A stretch of DNA of 64,000 bases from Candidatus Segetimicrobium genomatis (GTDB lineage Bacteria; Sysuimicrobiota; Sysuimicrobiia; Sysuimicrobiales; Segetimicrobiaceae), in NCBI GenBank assembly GCA_005882275.1, contig VBAK01000114.1, positions 1-64,000 of the forward strand, read 5' to 3'. Within the stretch, counting starts at the first letter, position 1. Each line of letters opens with the position of its first letter. The notes under the pieces are model-generated. The model worked only from the letters and a program-made list of their open reading frames with translations. It was not told where the DNA came from and searched no databases. Made by a program: the position numbers and the translations under genes. This document shows positions 9,073-18,819 of the stretch, piece by piece.

Positions 9073-9510
9073 CTACTCCTTGCGCTGAATGAGCTCCTGA
9101 ACCGCTTGGGCGGACGGCTCCGACGCCAGCGAGTCGCGCCCCTCATGCTCGGAGGGGTCGACCGGGACCTGGCGGTGGAGAGGCGCCGCGCCGGGCGCGC
9201 CAGGTGACGCCGCGGCGGCCGCGCCGGCGGAGGACTCTGGGGTCGCGGGAATCGGCTCCGGAGCCGCCGGGTCGGGCGCGGGCAGCGCCGGGGGGACCGC
9301 GGGATCGGTGGCGGCCGGATCGGCCTCCTTGACCGACTCCTTCAGATCGGCCATCTGCTCCCTGAAGGAGTCCTGGGCGCCCCGGACGGCATTGCGGAAG
9401 TCCCGGATCGATTTCCCGATGGTCCCTCCGAGGCTGGCCATCTTCGACGGACCGAAGATGAGCAGGGCGATCGTCAGGAGCACCAGGAGCTTGAACTCAT
9501 TCTCGAACAT
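9073..9510 (-). CDS. Twin-arginine translocase subunit TatA/TatB family
   Basis: A 145-residue protein with the short hydrophobic N-terminal helix (LLVLLTIALLIFGPSKMASL), the FGP hinge and the amphipathic helix GGTIGKSIRDFRNAVRG of TatA/E, followed by an acidic coil and a long Pro/Ala-rich tail. It would form the export pore for folded proteins. The ATG at 9510 has AGAGGTG upstream. No tatC lies in the window. The tail is longer than in typical TatA, so a TatB-like role is possible. Confidence 0.88.
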   Translation of the reverse strand: MFENEFKLLVLLTIALLIFGPSKMASLGGTIGKSIRDFRNAVRGAQDSFREQMADLKESVKEADPAATDPAVPPALPAPDPAAPEPIPATPESSAGAAAAASPGAPGAAPLHRQVPVDPSEHEGRDSLASEPSAQAVQELIQRKE

Positions 9511-9648
9511 CGAGCACCTCTACAGAACTCTGCTGCCGCTCGGTGCACATCCAATTCTACACCGGATATGCCCTGTGCCGGTATGTTTGAGGCGATGCGA
9601 TCGGGCGTGGAGCGTCGTCGATGCCGCGGGGAACCGGCGGCGCCGTCC

Positions 9649-10164
9649 CTACCGGCGGCCGCGGGTCCGGCGGCGGCGCGGTGCGGTGCGGGCGGCGGCG
9701 GAAGGGCGCGGCGGGAGCAGGGTCGGGGCGCCGTTCCCGGCAACGACCCGGGCGCGGCGGCCCGCGGCGGGGGGATGTCCGGCGCCGTGCCTGGTGGCGA
9801 GGAGCCGGCGGTACAATCGCTCGACGGTGCGGCGGGTGATCCGGAAGCTGGGGGTGCGGTGCGGTCTGATCGCTCCGCTGAACGTCCGGGGAATGTGCAG
9901 GAGCTCGTGGATCAGCACGCGGTCCTGCTCGTCCTTGGGAAGCCGGCTGAACTCCGGCTCGATGATCTCGACGACGTACGCGGGGCGGGTCTCCAGCACC
10001 TGCTGCCACAGCGTCGGCAATCCCCAGATGCGCGCCCACGCTTCCGAGGTCGACCCGTAGCCCCGGACGCAGAAGATGCGTGAGGGGTCCACGTGGGTGA
10101 ACCCGAGCGCGCGGGCGATCCGCTGGAGACGGGTATGGGTCTTGCGGCACAGCTCCCAACGCAT
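9649..10164 (-). CDS. Putative zinc metallopeptidase (HELLH motif)
   Basis: A 171-residue protein with a central IHELLHIP, a gluzincin-type HExxH zinc site. A downstream HRTP could offer a third ligand. The remainder before it (GSTSEAWARIWGLPTLWQQV and PAYVVEIIEPEFSRLP) matches no family I can name with certainty, although small putative metallopeptidases with this motif are known in archaea and phages. The last 40 residues are Arg/Pro/Ala-rich and may be disordered. The ATG at 10164 is chosen; the frame is open further upstream but overlaps the DinB gene. Confidence 0.7.
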   Translation of the reverse strand: MRWELCRKTHTRLQRIARALGFTHVDPSRIFCVRGYGSTSEAWARIWGLPTLWQQVLETRPAYVVEIIEPEFSRLPKDEQDRVLIHELLHIPRTFSGAIRPHRTPSFRITRRTVERLYRRLLATRHGAGHPPAAGRRARVVAGNGAPTLLPPRPSAAARTAPRRRRTRGRR

Positions 10165-10178
10165 GGATCTACTCCACG

Positions 10179-10664
10179 TCAGCGCGCGCGGGCTTCGCGA
10201 GGAGCGGTCTGCGCCATCTTCAACAAGAGCAGCGCCTGACCGCGATGATAGCCGAGGTGTTCGAGGTAATGCAGCAGCGCCCACAACTTCGTCGGCCGCC
10301 GGGGCGGCTTGCCGACCGTGACCGTCGGTGTTGTCTCCGCCTCCAGGTCCCGCATGGACACGGATCCGAGGACCTGCCGGGTGAGACGTCGCGCCTCCTC
10401 CACACTGCCGAGCACGTCGTCGCGGCGCGGGCGGTCATGGTGAAACTCCGCATCGCGCACACGGCGGCTCGGGATCCCGCCAATCGCCTCACCAATCCAA
10501 TACCGCTCGCTGCCGGCCAGGTGGCGGAGCAGGATCGCCACGGAGTTGAACTCCGGACCGGGGGCCCACTGGAAGTCGACATCGTTCGCCTCGGCCGCCG
10601 CTTTGAGCAGCGAATCCCACGTCTCGTCGAGGTGCGCCGCGATCCCCTGCACTCCGGCATCCAT
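10179..10664 (-). CDS. DinB-like (DUF1572) four-helix protein
   Basis: A 161-residue protein of the DinB/YfiT-like superfamily, whose members fold as four helices around a metal held by three histidines. Candidate ligands are in AILLRHLAGSERYW and LLHYLEHLGYHRGQALLLL. Some relatives are thiol transferases, but no function can be assigned here. The ATG at 10664 follows an excellent AAGGAGG. It lies downstream of gyrA, beyond a strong hairpin, and ends 14 bases before the metallopeptidase. Confidence 0.82.
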   Translation of the reverse strand: MDAGVQGIAAHLDETWDSLLKAAAEANDVDFQWAPGPEFNSVAILLRHLAGSERYWIGEAIGGIPSRRVRDAEFHHDRPRRDDVLGSVEEARRLTRQVLGSVSMRDLEAETTPTVTVGKPPRRPTKLWALLHYLEHLGYHRGQALLLLKMAQTAPREARAR

Positions 10665-10975
10665 TGAGGCCCTCCTCCTTGCTCGGACGCCGCGGCGTCC
10701 GCCGACCTCGGTGGTCACGTTTCTACGCTTCGATGGCCCTTTGGCTCTTATCCTGCCACGACTTCTGTCCGATCAACAGCCCTCCCTGCCGCGCACGAAT
10801 CGAGGATGCCGGCGCCATCGACAGAGGACGCGCGCGACGCACGCGGGCCTTGACAAAAGAGAAACCCCGCGCGTCCAGGTGGACCGGCCTGCCTCTCGAT
10901 GCCGCCGCAGACGTCAGGGACCGGGAGCGTCCTCCCGGTCCCTGACGTGGCACGCTGAGCTCGGCGGGGACGAAC
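10665..10975. other. Non-coding stretch downstream of gyrA with a large hairpin
   Basis: No gene is seen here. The notable element is a perfect 17-bp inverted repeat, 10911-10927 with 10932-10948, around a 4-base loop, just after the gyrA stop. The stem contains GGGACCGGGAG and its complement. No T-tract follows on either strand, so it is either a non-canonical terminator or an RNA-processing or stability element at the gyrA 3' end. Confidence 0.7.
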
Positions 10976-13417
10976 CTATCCGGCGGCGGCCTCATCCGCG
11001 GCGGCGATGGGAGCGATCGCGGATACGCGGTCGCCCTCGTCGAGCCGCTGCAGTCTCACCCCCTGGGCCTCGCGCCCCTGCGTGGAGATGTCCTTGACCA
11101 GGAGGCGGCTCACGATCCCCTGGGCCGTGATGACCAGCACCTCGTCTTCGTCATCCACCGCCCGGATCGCGGCCACCTTGCCGGTCCGGGCCGTCAGCCG
11201 GATGTTGCGCACGCCCGAGCCCCCACGGCGCTGCAGGCGGTACTCGCTGAGCAGTGTGCGCTTGCCGAGCCCGAGCTCGCTGGCGACCAGCAGGTACTTG
11301 CCCTCGCTGCTGATCGCCATCCCGACCAGCGCGTCGTCGCGGCGCAGGGTGATGCCGATGACGCCGCGCGCCGCCCGGCCCATCTCGCGCACGTTGGCTT
11401 CCTTGAACCGGATCGCCTGCCCGTTCCGGGTCGCCAGGAGCACTTCTTCCTTCCCGTCGGTCAGGCGCACCGCAACCAGCTCGTCGTCCTTGTCCAGGGT
11501 GATCGCCGCGATGCCCGCGCGCTTGGCGTTGATGAACTCCATCAGACCGGTCTTCTTCACGTTGCCGTGCTTGGTCGCGAAGAAGAGATCCCCGGTGTCC
11601 TCGAAGGACCGGATCGGGATGATGGCGTTGACCCGCTCGCCCTGGGCGATGCTGAACAGGTTGACGAGGCTCGTGCCCTTGGCCGTCCGGCCGGCCTCCG
11701 GCACCTCGTAGGCCTTCACCCGGTAGACCTTGCCCCGGTTGCTGAAGAAGAGGACGAAGGCGTGGTTGGTGGTGACGGTGGCGACCTCCACGTAGTCCTC
11801 TTCCTTGGTCCCCATGCCCATGACGCCGCGCCCGCCGCGGTTCTGCCGGCGGTAGGTCTCCAGCGGCAGCCGCTTGACGTAGCCGTTGTGGGTCAGCGTG
11901 ATCACCACCTCGGCGTCCGGGATCAGGTCCTCCACGTCCAGCTCGGCGTCCTTGCCGGTGATCCGCGTCCGCCGCGGGTCGCCGAACCGCTCCTTGACGC
12001 CGACCAGCTCGGCCTTGATGATCTCGAACACCTTGTGCTCGTCGCGCAGAACGTCCTCGTACTGGGCGATCGCCTTGATCAGCTCTTTGTACTCCTCGTC
12101 CAGCTTCTCGCGCTCGAGCTGGGTCAACCGCTGCAGCCGCATCTCTAAGATCGCGTCGGCCTGCAGCTCGCTGAGCTTGAACTTGCTCATCAGGCCGGCC
12201 CGGGCCGCCGGGACGTCCTTGGCCTTGCGGATCAGCGCAATGACATCGTCCAGGGACTTGAGCGCGACCTTGAGCCCCTCCAGGATATGCGCGCGCGCCT
12301 TCGCCTTCCGCAGCTCGTACTCCGTCCGCCGGGTGACGACCACCTTGCGGTGGGCGAGATAGTGCGCGAGGATCTGCTTGAGGGGCAGCACCCGCGGGAC
12401 GCCGTCGACCAGGGCGAGCATGATCGCTCCGAACGTGGTCTGCATCTGGGTATGCTTGAACAGCTGGTTCTGCACGATCTGGGGATTGACGTCGCGCCGC
12501 AGCTCGATCACGACGCGCATGCCCTGTCGGTCGCTCTCGTCGCGGAGGTCGGAGACGCCGGCGAGCTTCTTCTCCCGCACCAGCTGGGCGATCCGCTCGA
12601 CCATGGCGGCCTTGTTCACCATGTAGGGGAGCTCGGTGACGATAATCGCCATTCGGCCTCCCCGCAGCTCCTCGATCGCGGTTTCGGCGCGGACGATCAT
12701 GCTGCCCCGCCCCTCCAGGTAGGCGGCGCGGATCCCGTCCCGGCCGAGGATCCGGCCGCCGGTGGGAAAGTCCGGTCCTTTGACGATCTTGAGCAGCGCC
12801 TCCGGCTCGAGGTTCGGATCGTCGATGAGGGCGACGAGGGCGTCCACCAGCTCGCCGAGATTGTGGGGCGGGATGTTGGTGGCCATCCCGACCGCGATGC
12901 CCGAGGCGCCGTTCATCAAGAGGTTGGGCACCCGGCTGGGCAGCACGACCGGCTCCTGCATCGACTGGTCGAAGTTGGGGACGAAGGGCACGGTCTCTTT
13001 GTCGATGTCGGCGAGCAGCTCCATCGCCATCCGGGAGAGGCGCGCCTCCGTGTAGCGCATCGCCCCCGGCGGATCGCCGTCCACGCTGCCGAAGTTGCCC
13101 TGCCCGTCGATCAGCGGGTAGCGGAAGCTGAAGTCCTGCGCCATCCGCACGAGGGCTTCGTAGACCGGCACGTCCCCGTGCGGGTGGTACCGGCCCATCA
13201 CGTCCCCGACGACGCGCGCGCACTTCCTGTACGGCCGGTCGGGCGCCAGGCCCATCTCGGACGCGCCGTAGAGGATGCGGCGCTGCACCGGCTTGAGCCC
13301 GTCACGGACGTCCGGGAGCGCCCGGCTGACGATGACGGACATCGCGTAGTCCAGATACGATGTCCGCATCTCCTTTTCGATTGGTTGCTGGATGATGTTC
13401 TCTTCGGTCGCCGCCAT
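10976..13417 (-). CDS. gyrA: DNA gyrase subunit A
   Basis: An 813-residue type IIA topoisomerase subunit that breaks and rejoins DNA during supercoiling at and ahead of forks. The catalytic Tyr122 lies in AMRYTEARL. The quinolone region reads [20 protein letters not shown], with Val at the position of E. coli Ser83 and Glu at Asp87. The C-terminal six-bladed domain carries NRGGRG and later QRRGGSG, so one of these is the GyrA box needed for DNA wrapping. The ATG at 13417 has GAGGAG upstream; it is 50 bases after gyrB and co-transcribed with it. Confidence 0.97.
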   Translation of the reverse strand: MAATEENIIQQPIEKEMRTSYLDYAMSVIVSRALPDVRDGLKPVQRRILYGASEMGLAPDRPYRKCARVVGDVMGRYHPHGDVPVYEALVRMAQDFSFRYPLIDGQGNFGSVDGDPPGAMRYTEARLSRMAMELLADIDKETVPFVPNFDQSMQEPVVLPSRVPNLLMNGASGIAVGMATNIPPHNLGELVDALVALIDDPNLEPEALLKIVKGPDFPTGGRILGRDGIRAAYLEGRGSMIVRAETAIEELRGGRMAIIVTELPYMVNKAAMVERIAQLVREKKLAGVSDLRDESDRQGMRVVIELRRDVNPQIVQNQLFKHTQMQTTFGAIMLALVDGVPRVLPLKQILAHYLAHRKVVVTRRTEYELRKAKARAHILEGLKVALKSLDDVIALIRKAKDVPAARAGLMSKFKLSELQADAILEMRLQRLTQLEREKLDEEYKELIKAIAQYEDVLRDEHKVFEIIKAELVGVKERFGDPRRTRITGKDAELDVEDLIPDAEVVITLTHNGYVKRLPLETYRRQNRGGRGVMGMGTKEEDYVEVATVTTNHAFVLFFSNRGKVYRVKAYEVPEAGRTAKGTSLVNLFSIAQGERVNAIIPIRSFEDTGDLFFATKHGNVKKTGLMEFINAKRAGIAAITLDKDDELVAVRLTDGKEEVLLATRNGQAIRFKEANVREMGRAARGVIGITLRRDDALVGMAISSEGKYLLVASELGLGKRTLLSEYRLQRRGGSGVRNIRLTARTGKVAAIRAVDDEDEVLVITAQGIVSRLLVKDISTQGREAQGVRLQRLDEGDRVSAIAPIAAADEAAAG

Positions 13418-13467
13418 ATCACTCCTCGGGTCGCAGGTCAGGTCGTGCGGGCCGGGTCACCCCGGCC

Positions 13468-15477
<2,010 letters not shown>

Positions 15478-15486
15478 CTACAATAT

Positions 15487-15515
15487 ACATTACCAAAAAT
15501 CACGACCGCGGTCAA
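15487..15515 (-). promoter_or_regulatory. Promoter of gyrB-gyrA
   Basis: On the minus strand TTGACC (15515-15510) and TAATGT (15492-15487) are separated by 17 bases, in an A+T-rich patch within otherwise GC-rich sequence and about 110 bases upstream of the gyrB start. This leaves a leader of roughly 100 bases. The remaining 223-base gap between remB and gyrB holds no gene. Confidence 0.6.
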
Positions 15516-15601
15516 ACCACAGAGAGTTCCTGGGCCTGCTAGGGCTCCTCCCTACCACAGGTCCCCCCAGAGGGGCGGGCAGCCAGCGGCCATCTCCCCG
15601 C

Positions 15602-15871
15602 TCACTCGGCCTCCGACTGGAGCCCCCACTGGACGTTGGTGACCCGCTTTTGAAGCGTGAGGGAAGAGATGGCCGAGGTGTAGACACCGGTGGTCGTTAC
15701 AATCACCGATTTTCGGTCGTCCTTGGCTACTTCCGAGCGTATACGAGAGTGGGAGCGCGCCATATCCATAAACCGCTGATTATCTTCGTTTCCTTCTAGC
15801 AATCGCGCGTCAAATATTCCAATGATCTCCTGGAATGAGACCACCACGTCGCCGCCCAGGTGCAGATACAC
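15602..15871 (-). CDS. remB: RemB/YaaB-like DUF370 protein
   Basis: An 89-residue protein beginning MYLHLGGDVVVSFQEIIGIFD, the hallmark of DUF370 (RemA/RemB) proteins. In Bacillus subtilis yaaB (remB) lies in the same place, between recF and gyrB; its paralogue RemA is a DNA-binding regulator of matrix genes. The position supports orthology to RemB. It starts with GTG at 15871 close behind an AAGGGG, and 13 bases downstream of the DUF721 gene. Confidence 0.88.
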   Translation of the reverse strand: MYLHLGGDVVVSFQEIIGIFDARLLEGNEDNQRFMDMARSHSRIRSEVAKDDRKSVIVTTTGVYTSAISSLTLQKRVTNVQWGLQSEAE

Positions 15872-15884
15872 CCCTTACCTCACC

Positions 15885-16214
15885 TCACCCTACCTTAGGC
15901 TCCACTCCACCGCTCTCCCGGCCTTCGCCCGCCGGGCGCAGCACGACGCGGATCTCGTCGATCACCCGCTCGCCCACGCGTTGGTTGAGCGCCTCGACCA
16001 ACGCCGAGCGCCGCAGGCCGAGCTCGTGGGAGAGCGCCGGCAGATCGGTCATCACGATCAAGGCACTCCCCCGGATGCCCGCCGCGCGGGCGTGCCGGGC
16101 CCGCGCTTCCCCGACGACCTCCGGCCACGCGTCGAGCACCCCGGCCTGCCGCGCCCGCCGGGGGCCGACGAGCGCTCCCAGCGCCTCCCCCAGCAGGTCC
16201 TTAAGCCGAAACAC
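15885..16214 (-). CDS. dciA: DciA-type (DUF721) helicase-loading protein
   Basis: A 109-residue DUF721 protein. Members named DciA help load the replicative helicase DnaB in bacteria lacking DnaC or DnaI loaders. The conserved core is visible as WPEVVGEARARHARA, then IRGSALIVMTDLPALSHELGLRRSALVEALNQRVGERVIDEIRVVL. It overlaps the end of recF by 14 bases, so the two are co-translated, an arrangement also seen in actinobacteria. No dnaC, dnaI or dnaD is seen in the window. Confidence 0.87.
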   Translation of the reverse strand: MFRLKDLLGEALGALVGPRRARQAGVLDAWPEVVGEARARHARAAGIRGSALIVMTDLPALSHELGLRRSALVEALNQRVGERVIDEIRVVLRPAGEGRESGGVEPKVG

Positions 16215-17286
16215 CGGATTCCTCGACGATGCGCCCGGTGCGCACGCGCAGCACCCGCATCGGCGCCGCCCCGAGCGCGGGCCGCTCGGTATGGGTCAGC
16301 AGCACCTGGGGCCCGGCGATCTCGCGCACAAGCAGCGCCTGACGGGCAGCATCCAGGTGCGCCAGCACGTCATCGAAGAGGACGACGGGCCACTCCCCCC
16401 GCTCTTCCTTAAGCAAGTCCACCTCCGCCAGCCGCAGGCTGAGCGCGGCGGTGTGGTGCTGACCTCGTGACCCATAGGCGCGCAGATCGACCCCGTTGAC
16501 CGTCAGCCGCAGATCGTCACGGTGCGGCCCGACGAGGCTCGCGCCGCGCCGGAGCTCATCCTGCCGGCGCGCCGCCAGCGCGCGCGCCAGCGCCGCCCGG
16601 TCCCCGCCTTCGCCCACGGCGCAGACGTACGCGATCTGCAATCGCTCTTCCCCGCCCGCCAGCCGGGCATGCCGCGCGGCCGCCCGCGCGCCGAGCCGCG
16701 CGACAAATTCGCGACGGCGCTCGATCACCACGGCCCCGAGGTCCACCAGCTGCTCATCCCACGGCGCCAGCGCGGCCCCATCCGCCGCCGCGCGGAGCAG
16801 CCGATTGCGCTGTCTGACCACCCGGGTGTAGCGCGTCAGCGCAAAGAAGTACGACGGGCTGACCTGGCTCAGCGCGGCATCCATCACCCGCCGCCGGTAT
16901 TCCGGAGCGCCCCGAATCACTTCGTCGTCGAGCGGTCCCGCCAGCACCACCATGAGCCGGCCGAGCAATTGGCCGCGATCCACCACGACGCCGTTGACCT
17001 TGAGCCGCCGCTCACCCGTGGCGCGGTCGAAGGCCACCTCCAGCACCTGCTGGCGCTCCCCCTGGACGCCGGCCCGAATGTGGGCCCGGTCCTGGCCAAA
17101 CCGGATCAGTTCGACGTCGCGCGTCACCCGCGGGCTCCGTCCCAGCGCGGCGGTGTAGACGGCCTCCAACAGGTTGCTCTTCCCTTGGGCGTTCGACCCG
17201 ATGAGCAGCAATACGCCCTGGTCGAGCGCGAGATCCACCGCCTCGTAGTTTCGAAAGTTCCGAAGACGAAGCTCAGCCAACCACAA
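16201..17286 (-). CDS. recF: DNA replication and repair protein RecF
   Basis: About 361 residues, an SMC-like ATPase that loads RecA onto gapped DNA. It opens with WLAELRLRNFRNYEAVDL, with Walker A in IGSNAQGKSNLLEA, signature near LSLRLAEVDLL, and Walker B in VVLFDDVLAHLD. No ATG fits; a TTG at 17286 (or a second at 17280) gives the family N-terminus and lies inside the 3' end of the S4 gene. A longer frame reaching 17355 would simply be out-of-frame S4 sequence. Confidence 0.93.
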   Translation of the reverse strand: MWLAELRLRNFRNYEAVDLALDQGVLLLIGSNAQGKSNLLEAVYTAALGRSPRVTRDVELIRFGQDRAHIRAGVQGERQQVLEVAFDRATGERRLKVNGVVVDRGQLLGRLMVVLAGPLDDEVIRGAPEYRRRVMDAALSQVSPSYFFALTRYTRVVRQRNRLLRAAADGAALAPWDEQLVDLGAVVIERRREFVARLGARAAARHARLAGGEERLQIAYVCAVGEGGDRAALARALAARRQDELRRGASLVGPHRDDLRLTVNGVDLRAYGSRGQHHTAALSLRLAEVDLLKEERGEWPVVLFDDVLAHLDAARQALLVREIAGPQVLLTHTERPALGAAPMRVLRVRTGRIVEESGVSA

Positions 17287-17482
17287 TCCGGTACTCCCGG
17301 TTGCCCACCGCCACCCGGTCGCCGGCGCCGAGGCGCCGGCCCCGCCGGCGTTCAACCACCCCGTTGACCATCACCCGCCCCGTCTGCACCAGCACCTTCG
17401 CCTGCCCCCCGGTCGTGACCGCGCCCGCCCACTTGAGCGCCGCTCCCAGCGTGATCTCCCGGGTCGCGATCGCGACCGGAAT
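17273..17482 (-). CDS. yaaA: YaaA-type S4-domain RNA-binding protein with unusual start
   Basis: A 69-residue S4-domain protein between dnaN and recF, the same position as B. subtilis yaaA. The conserved core reads EITLGAALKWAGAVTTGGQA, then VLVQTGRVMVNGVVERRRGR and LGAGDRVAV. YaaA relatives act in ribosome-related RNA binding, but the exact role is unsettled. The frame has no ATG, GTG or TTG between the in-frame stop inside dnaN and the conserved core. The ATT at 17482 would reproduce the family N-terminus; a CTG at 17449 has GGGAG six bases upstream but removes the first conserved residues. The gene overlaps recF by 14 bases. Confidence 0.85.
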   Translation of the reverse strand: MPVAIATREITLGAALKWAGAVTTGGQAKVLVQTGRVMVNGVVERRRGRRLGAGDRVAVGNREYRIVVG

Positions 17483-17510
17483 CGGGCCGCGCGCGGCCTC
17501 GCGGCCGCGC

Positions 17511-18620
17511 CTATGCGTAGACCCTCACCGGCGCCAGCACGTAGACGTACTCCGCGTGATCGACCGGCCGCAGCATTCCGGGGCTCAACGACCCGGTCAA
17601 CTCGAACACCACCTCCGCGCTGTCCATGTTGGTCAGCGCATCCAGGAGAAACTTGGCATTAAAGGCGACCTGAATCGTCTCCCCGTCGGCCTGCACATCG
17701 ATCTCTTCCTGCGCCTTGCCGACCTCGGGGGTATTCGAGCTCACCGTCAGCGTCCGTTCCGCGGCGCTCAACCGAACCACGTTGGCCGAGTCCCGCGCGG
17801 TAATGCTCGCCCGGCGCACCGCCCGCAGCAGGCGCTCGGTCCCAACTTTGATCCGCTGCTTGAATTCCGACGGAATCACTTTTTCATACGGGGGAAACTG
17901 TCCGGCGATCAGCCGCGAGATAAACCGCATGCTCCCGACCGCAAAGATCAACTGGTTCTCGTGCGCCGTGATCGTGACTTCACCCTCGGCGGCCCCAAGC
18001 GCCCGGACGAGCTCGGCCATCGTCTTGCTCGGGACGATCGCCGAGATCTTCTCCCGCACACTCTTCGTCAGCTTCGCCGTGCGGAGCGCCAGCCGGCCCC
18101 CGTCGGTGGCGACCAACCGACCGTCATGACCCTCAAACACCACATAGACCCCGGTCAGGAACGGGCGCGTCTCATCGGTCGACACGGCAAAACTCGTCTG
18201 CCGGATCATCGTCCGCAGCAGCCCCGTATCGATCTGCGCGACCGTATCTCCGCCATTTGAGGGCATCAACGGGAAGTCGGCCGCCGGCAATCCCAGGATC
18301 TCAAACTTGATGCTCTCGCACGTAATCCGGGTCTTCGTGTCGCCTTCGCTGACATCAATCGTAATCGGGGCCGAGGGCAAATTGACGATAATGTCACCGA
18401 AAATACGCGCGGGAACCGTAATGCTCCCAGATTCGAGGACCGAGGCGCGAACCTGTGATTCGATTCCCAGCTCAAGGTCGGTTGCGGTGATGCGTAAAAT
18501 CTCTCCCGTAGAGTCGAGCAATAAATTACTGAGTATAGGCATACTCGCCCGGCTTGAGATAGCTCTGGTAACAATTTGAACCTCGCGCATGAGTTGCTCT
18601 TGAGAACATTGAACCCGCAT
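17511..18620 (-). CDS. dnaN: DNA polymerase III sliding clamp (beta subunit)
   Basis: A 369-residue beta clamp that encircles DNA and tethers polymerase III. The three repeated clamp domains are recognisable: MRVQCSQEQLMREVQIVTRAI at the start, the central RQTSFAVSTDETRPFLTGV, and the end PVDHAEYVYVLAPVRVYA with the MPMR-like terminal motif replaced by APVRVY. The ATG at 18620 follows a strong AGGAGG. It is separated from dnaA by 199 bases that hold DnaA boxes. Confidence 0.96.
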   Translation of the reverse strand: MRVQCSQEQLMREVQIVTRAISSRASMPILSNLLLDSTGEILRITATDLELGIESQVRASVLESGSITVPARIFGDIIVNLPSAPITIDVSEGDTKTRITCESIKFEILGLPAADFPLMPSNGGDTVAQIDTGLLRTMIRQTSFAVSTDETRPFLTGVYVVFEGHDGRLVATDGGRLALRTAKLTKSVREKISAIVPSKTMAELVRALGAAEGEVTITAHENQLIFAVGSMRFISRLIAGQFPPYEKVIPSEFKQRIKVGTERLLRAVRRASITARDSANVVRLSAAERTLTVSSNTPEVGKAQEEIDVQADGETIQVAFNAKFLLDALTNMDSAEVVFELTGSLSPGMLRPVDHAEYVYVLAPVRVYA

Positions 18621-18819
18621 GATTTCGCCCTCCTAGGGGCTTCTCTCTAAGTATAATTCGTCGTACCCGTAGTAGAACCTGTGGATAATGTGCATATCGG
18701 CTTCTCCTTCATATTTTATCCGGCTTTAGGGCTGTGGGTAACACCAGGAAGATCTTCGACGGAATCTTCCGGGTTGTCCACGGATGGATAGGCCGGGACT
18801 CCAGGGTGGACTCGCCGGT
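18621..18819. other. dnaA-dnaN intergenic origin element with DnaA boxes
   Basis: This gap contains a perfect DnaA box (TGTGGATAA, 18680-18688), a one-mismatch box (TGTGGGTAA, 18733-18741) and a weaker TTGTCCACG (18774-18782); another TTGTCCACA lies just inside dnaA (18857-18865). An inverted repeat, 18747-18753 with 18764-18770, follows the dnaA stop. A TATACT near 18650 may be the -10 element of dnaN. It resembles the downstream half of a bipartite origin (B. subtilis incC). Confidence 0.72.

Noticed and set aside
10850-10878. TTGACA as a plus-strand promoter
   Set aside because: No -10 element at 16-18 bases and no downstream plus-strand gene.
11151-13223. 690-residue second frame inside gyrA
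   Set aside because: Arg/Gly/Ala-rich out-of-frame translation of gyrA on the same strand.
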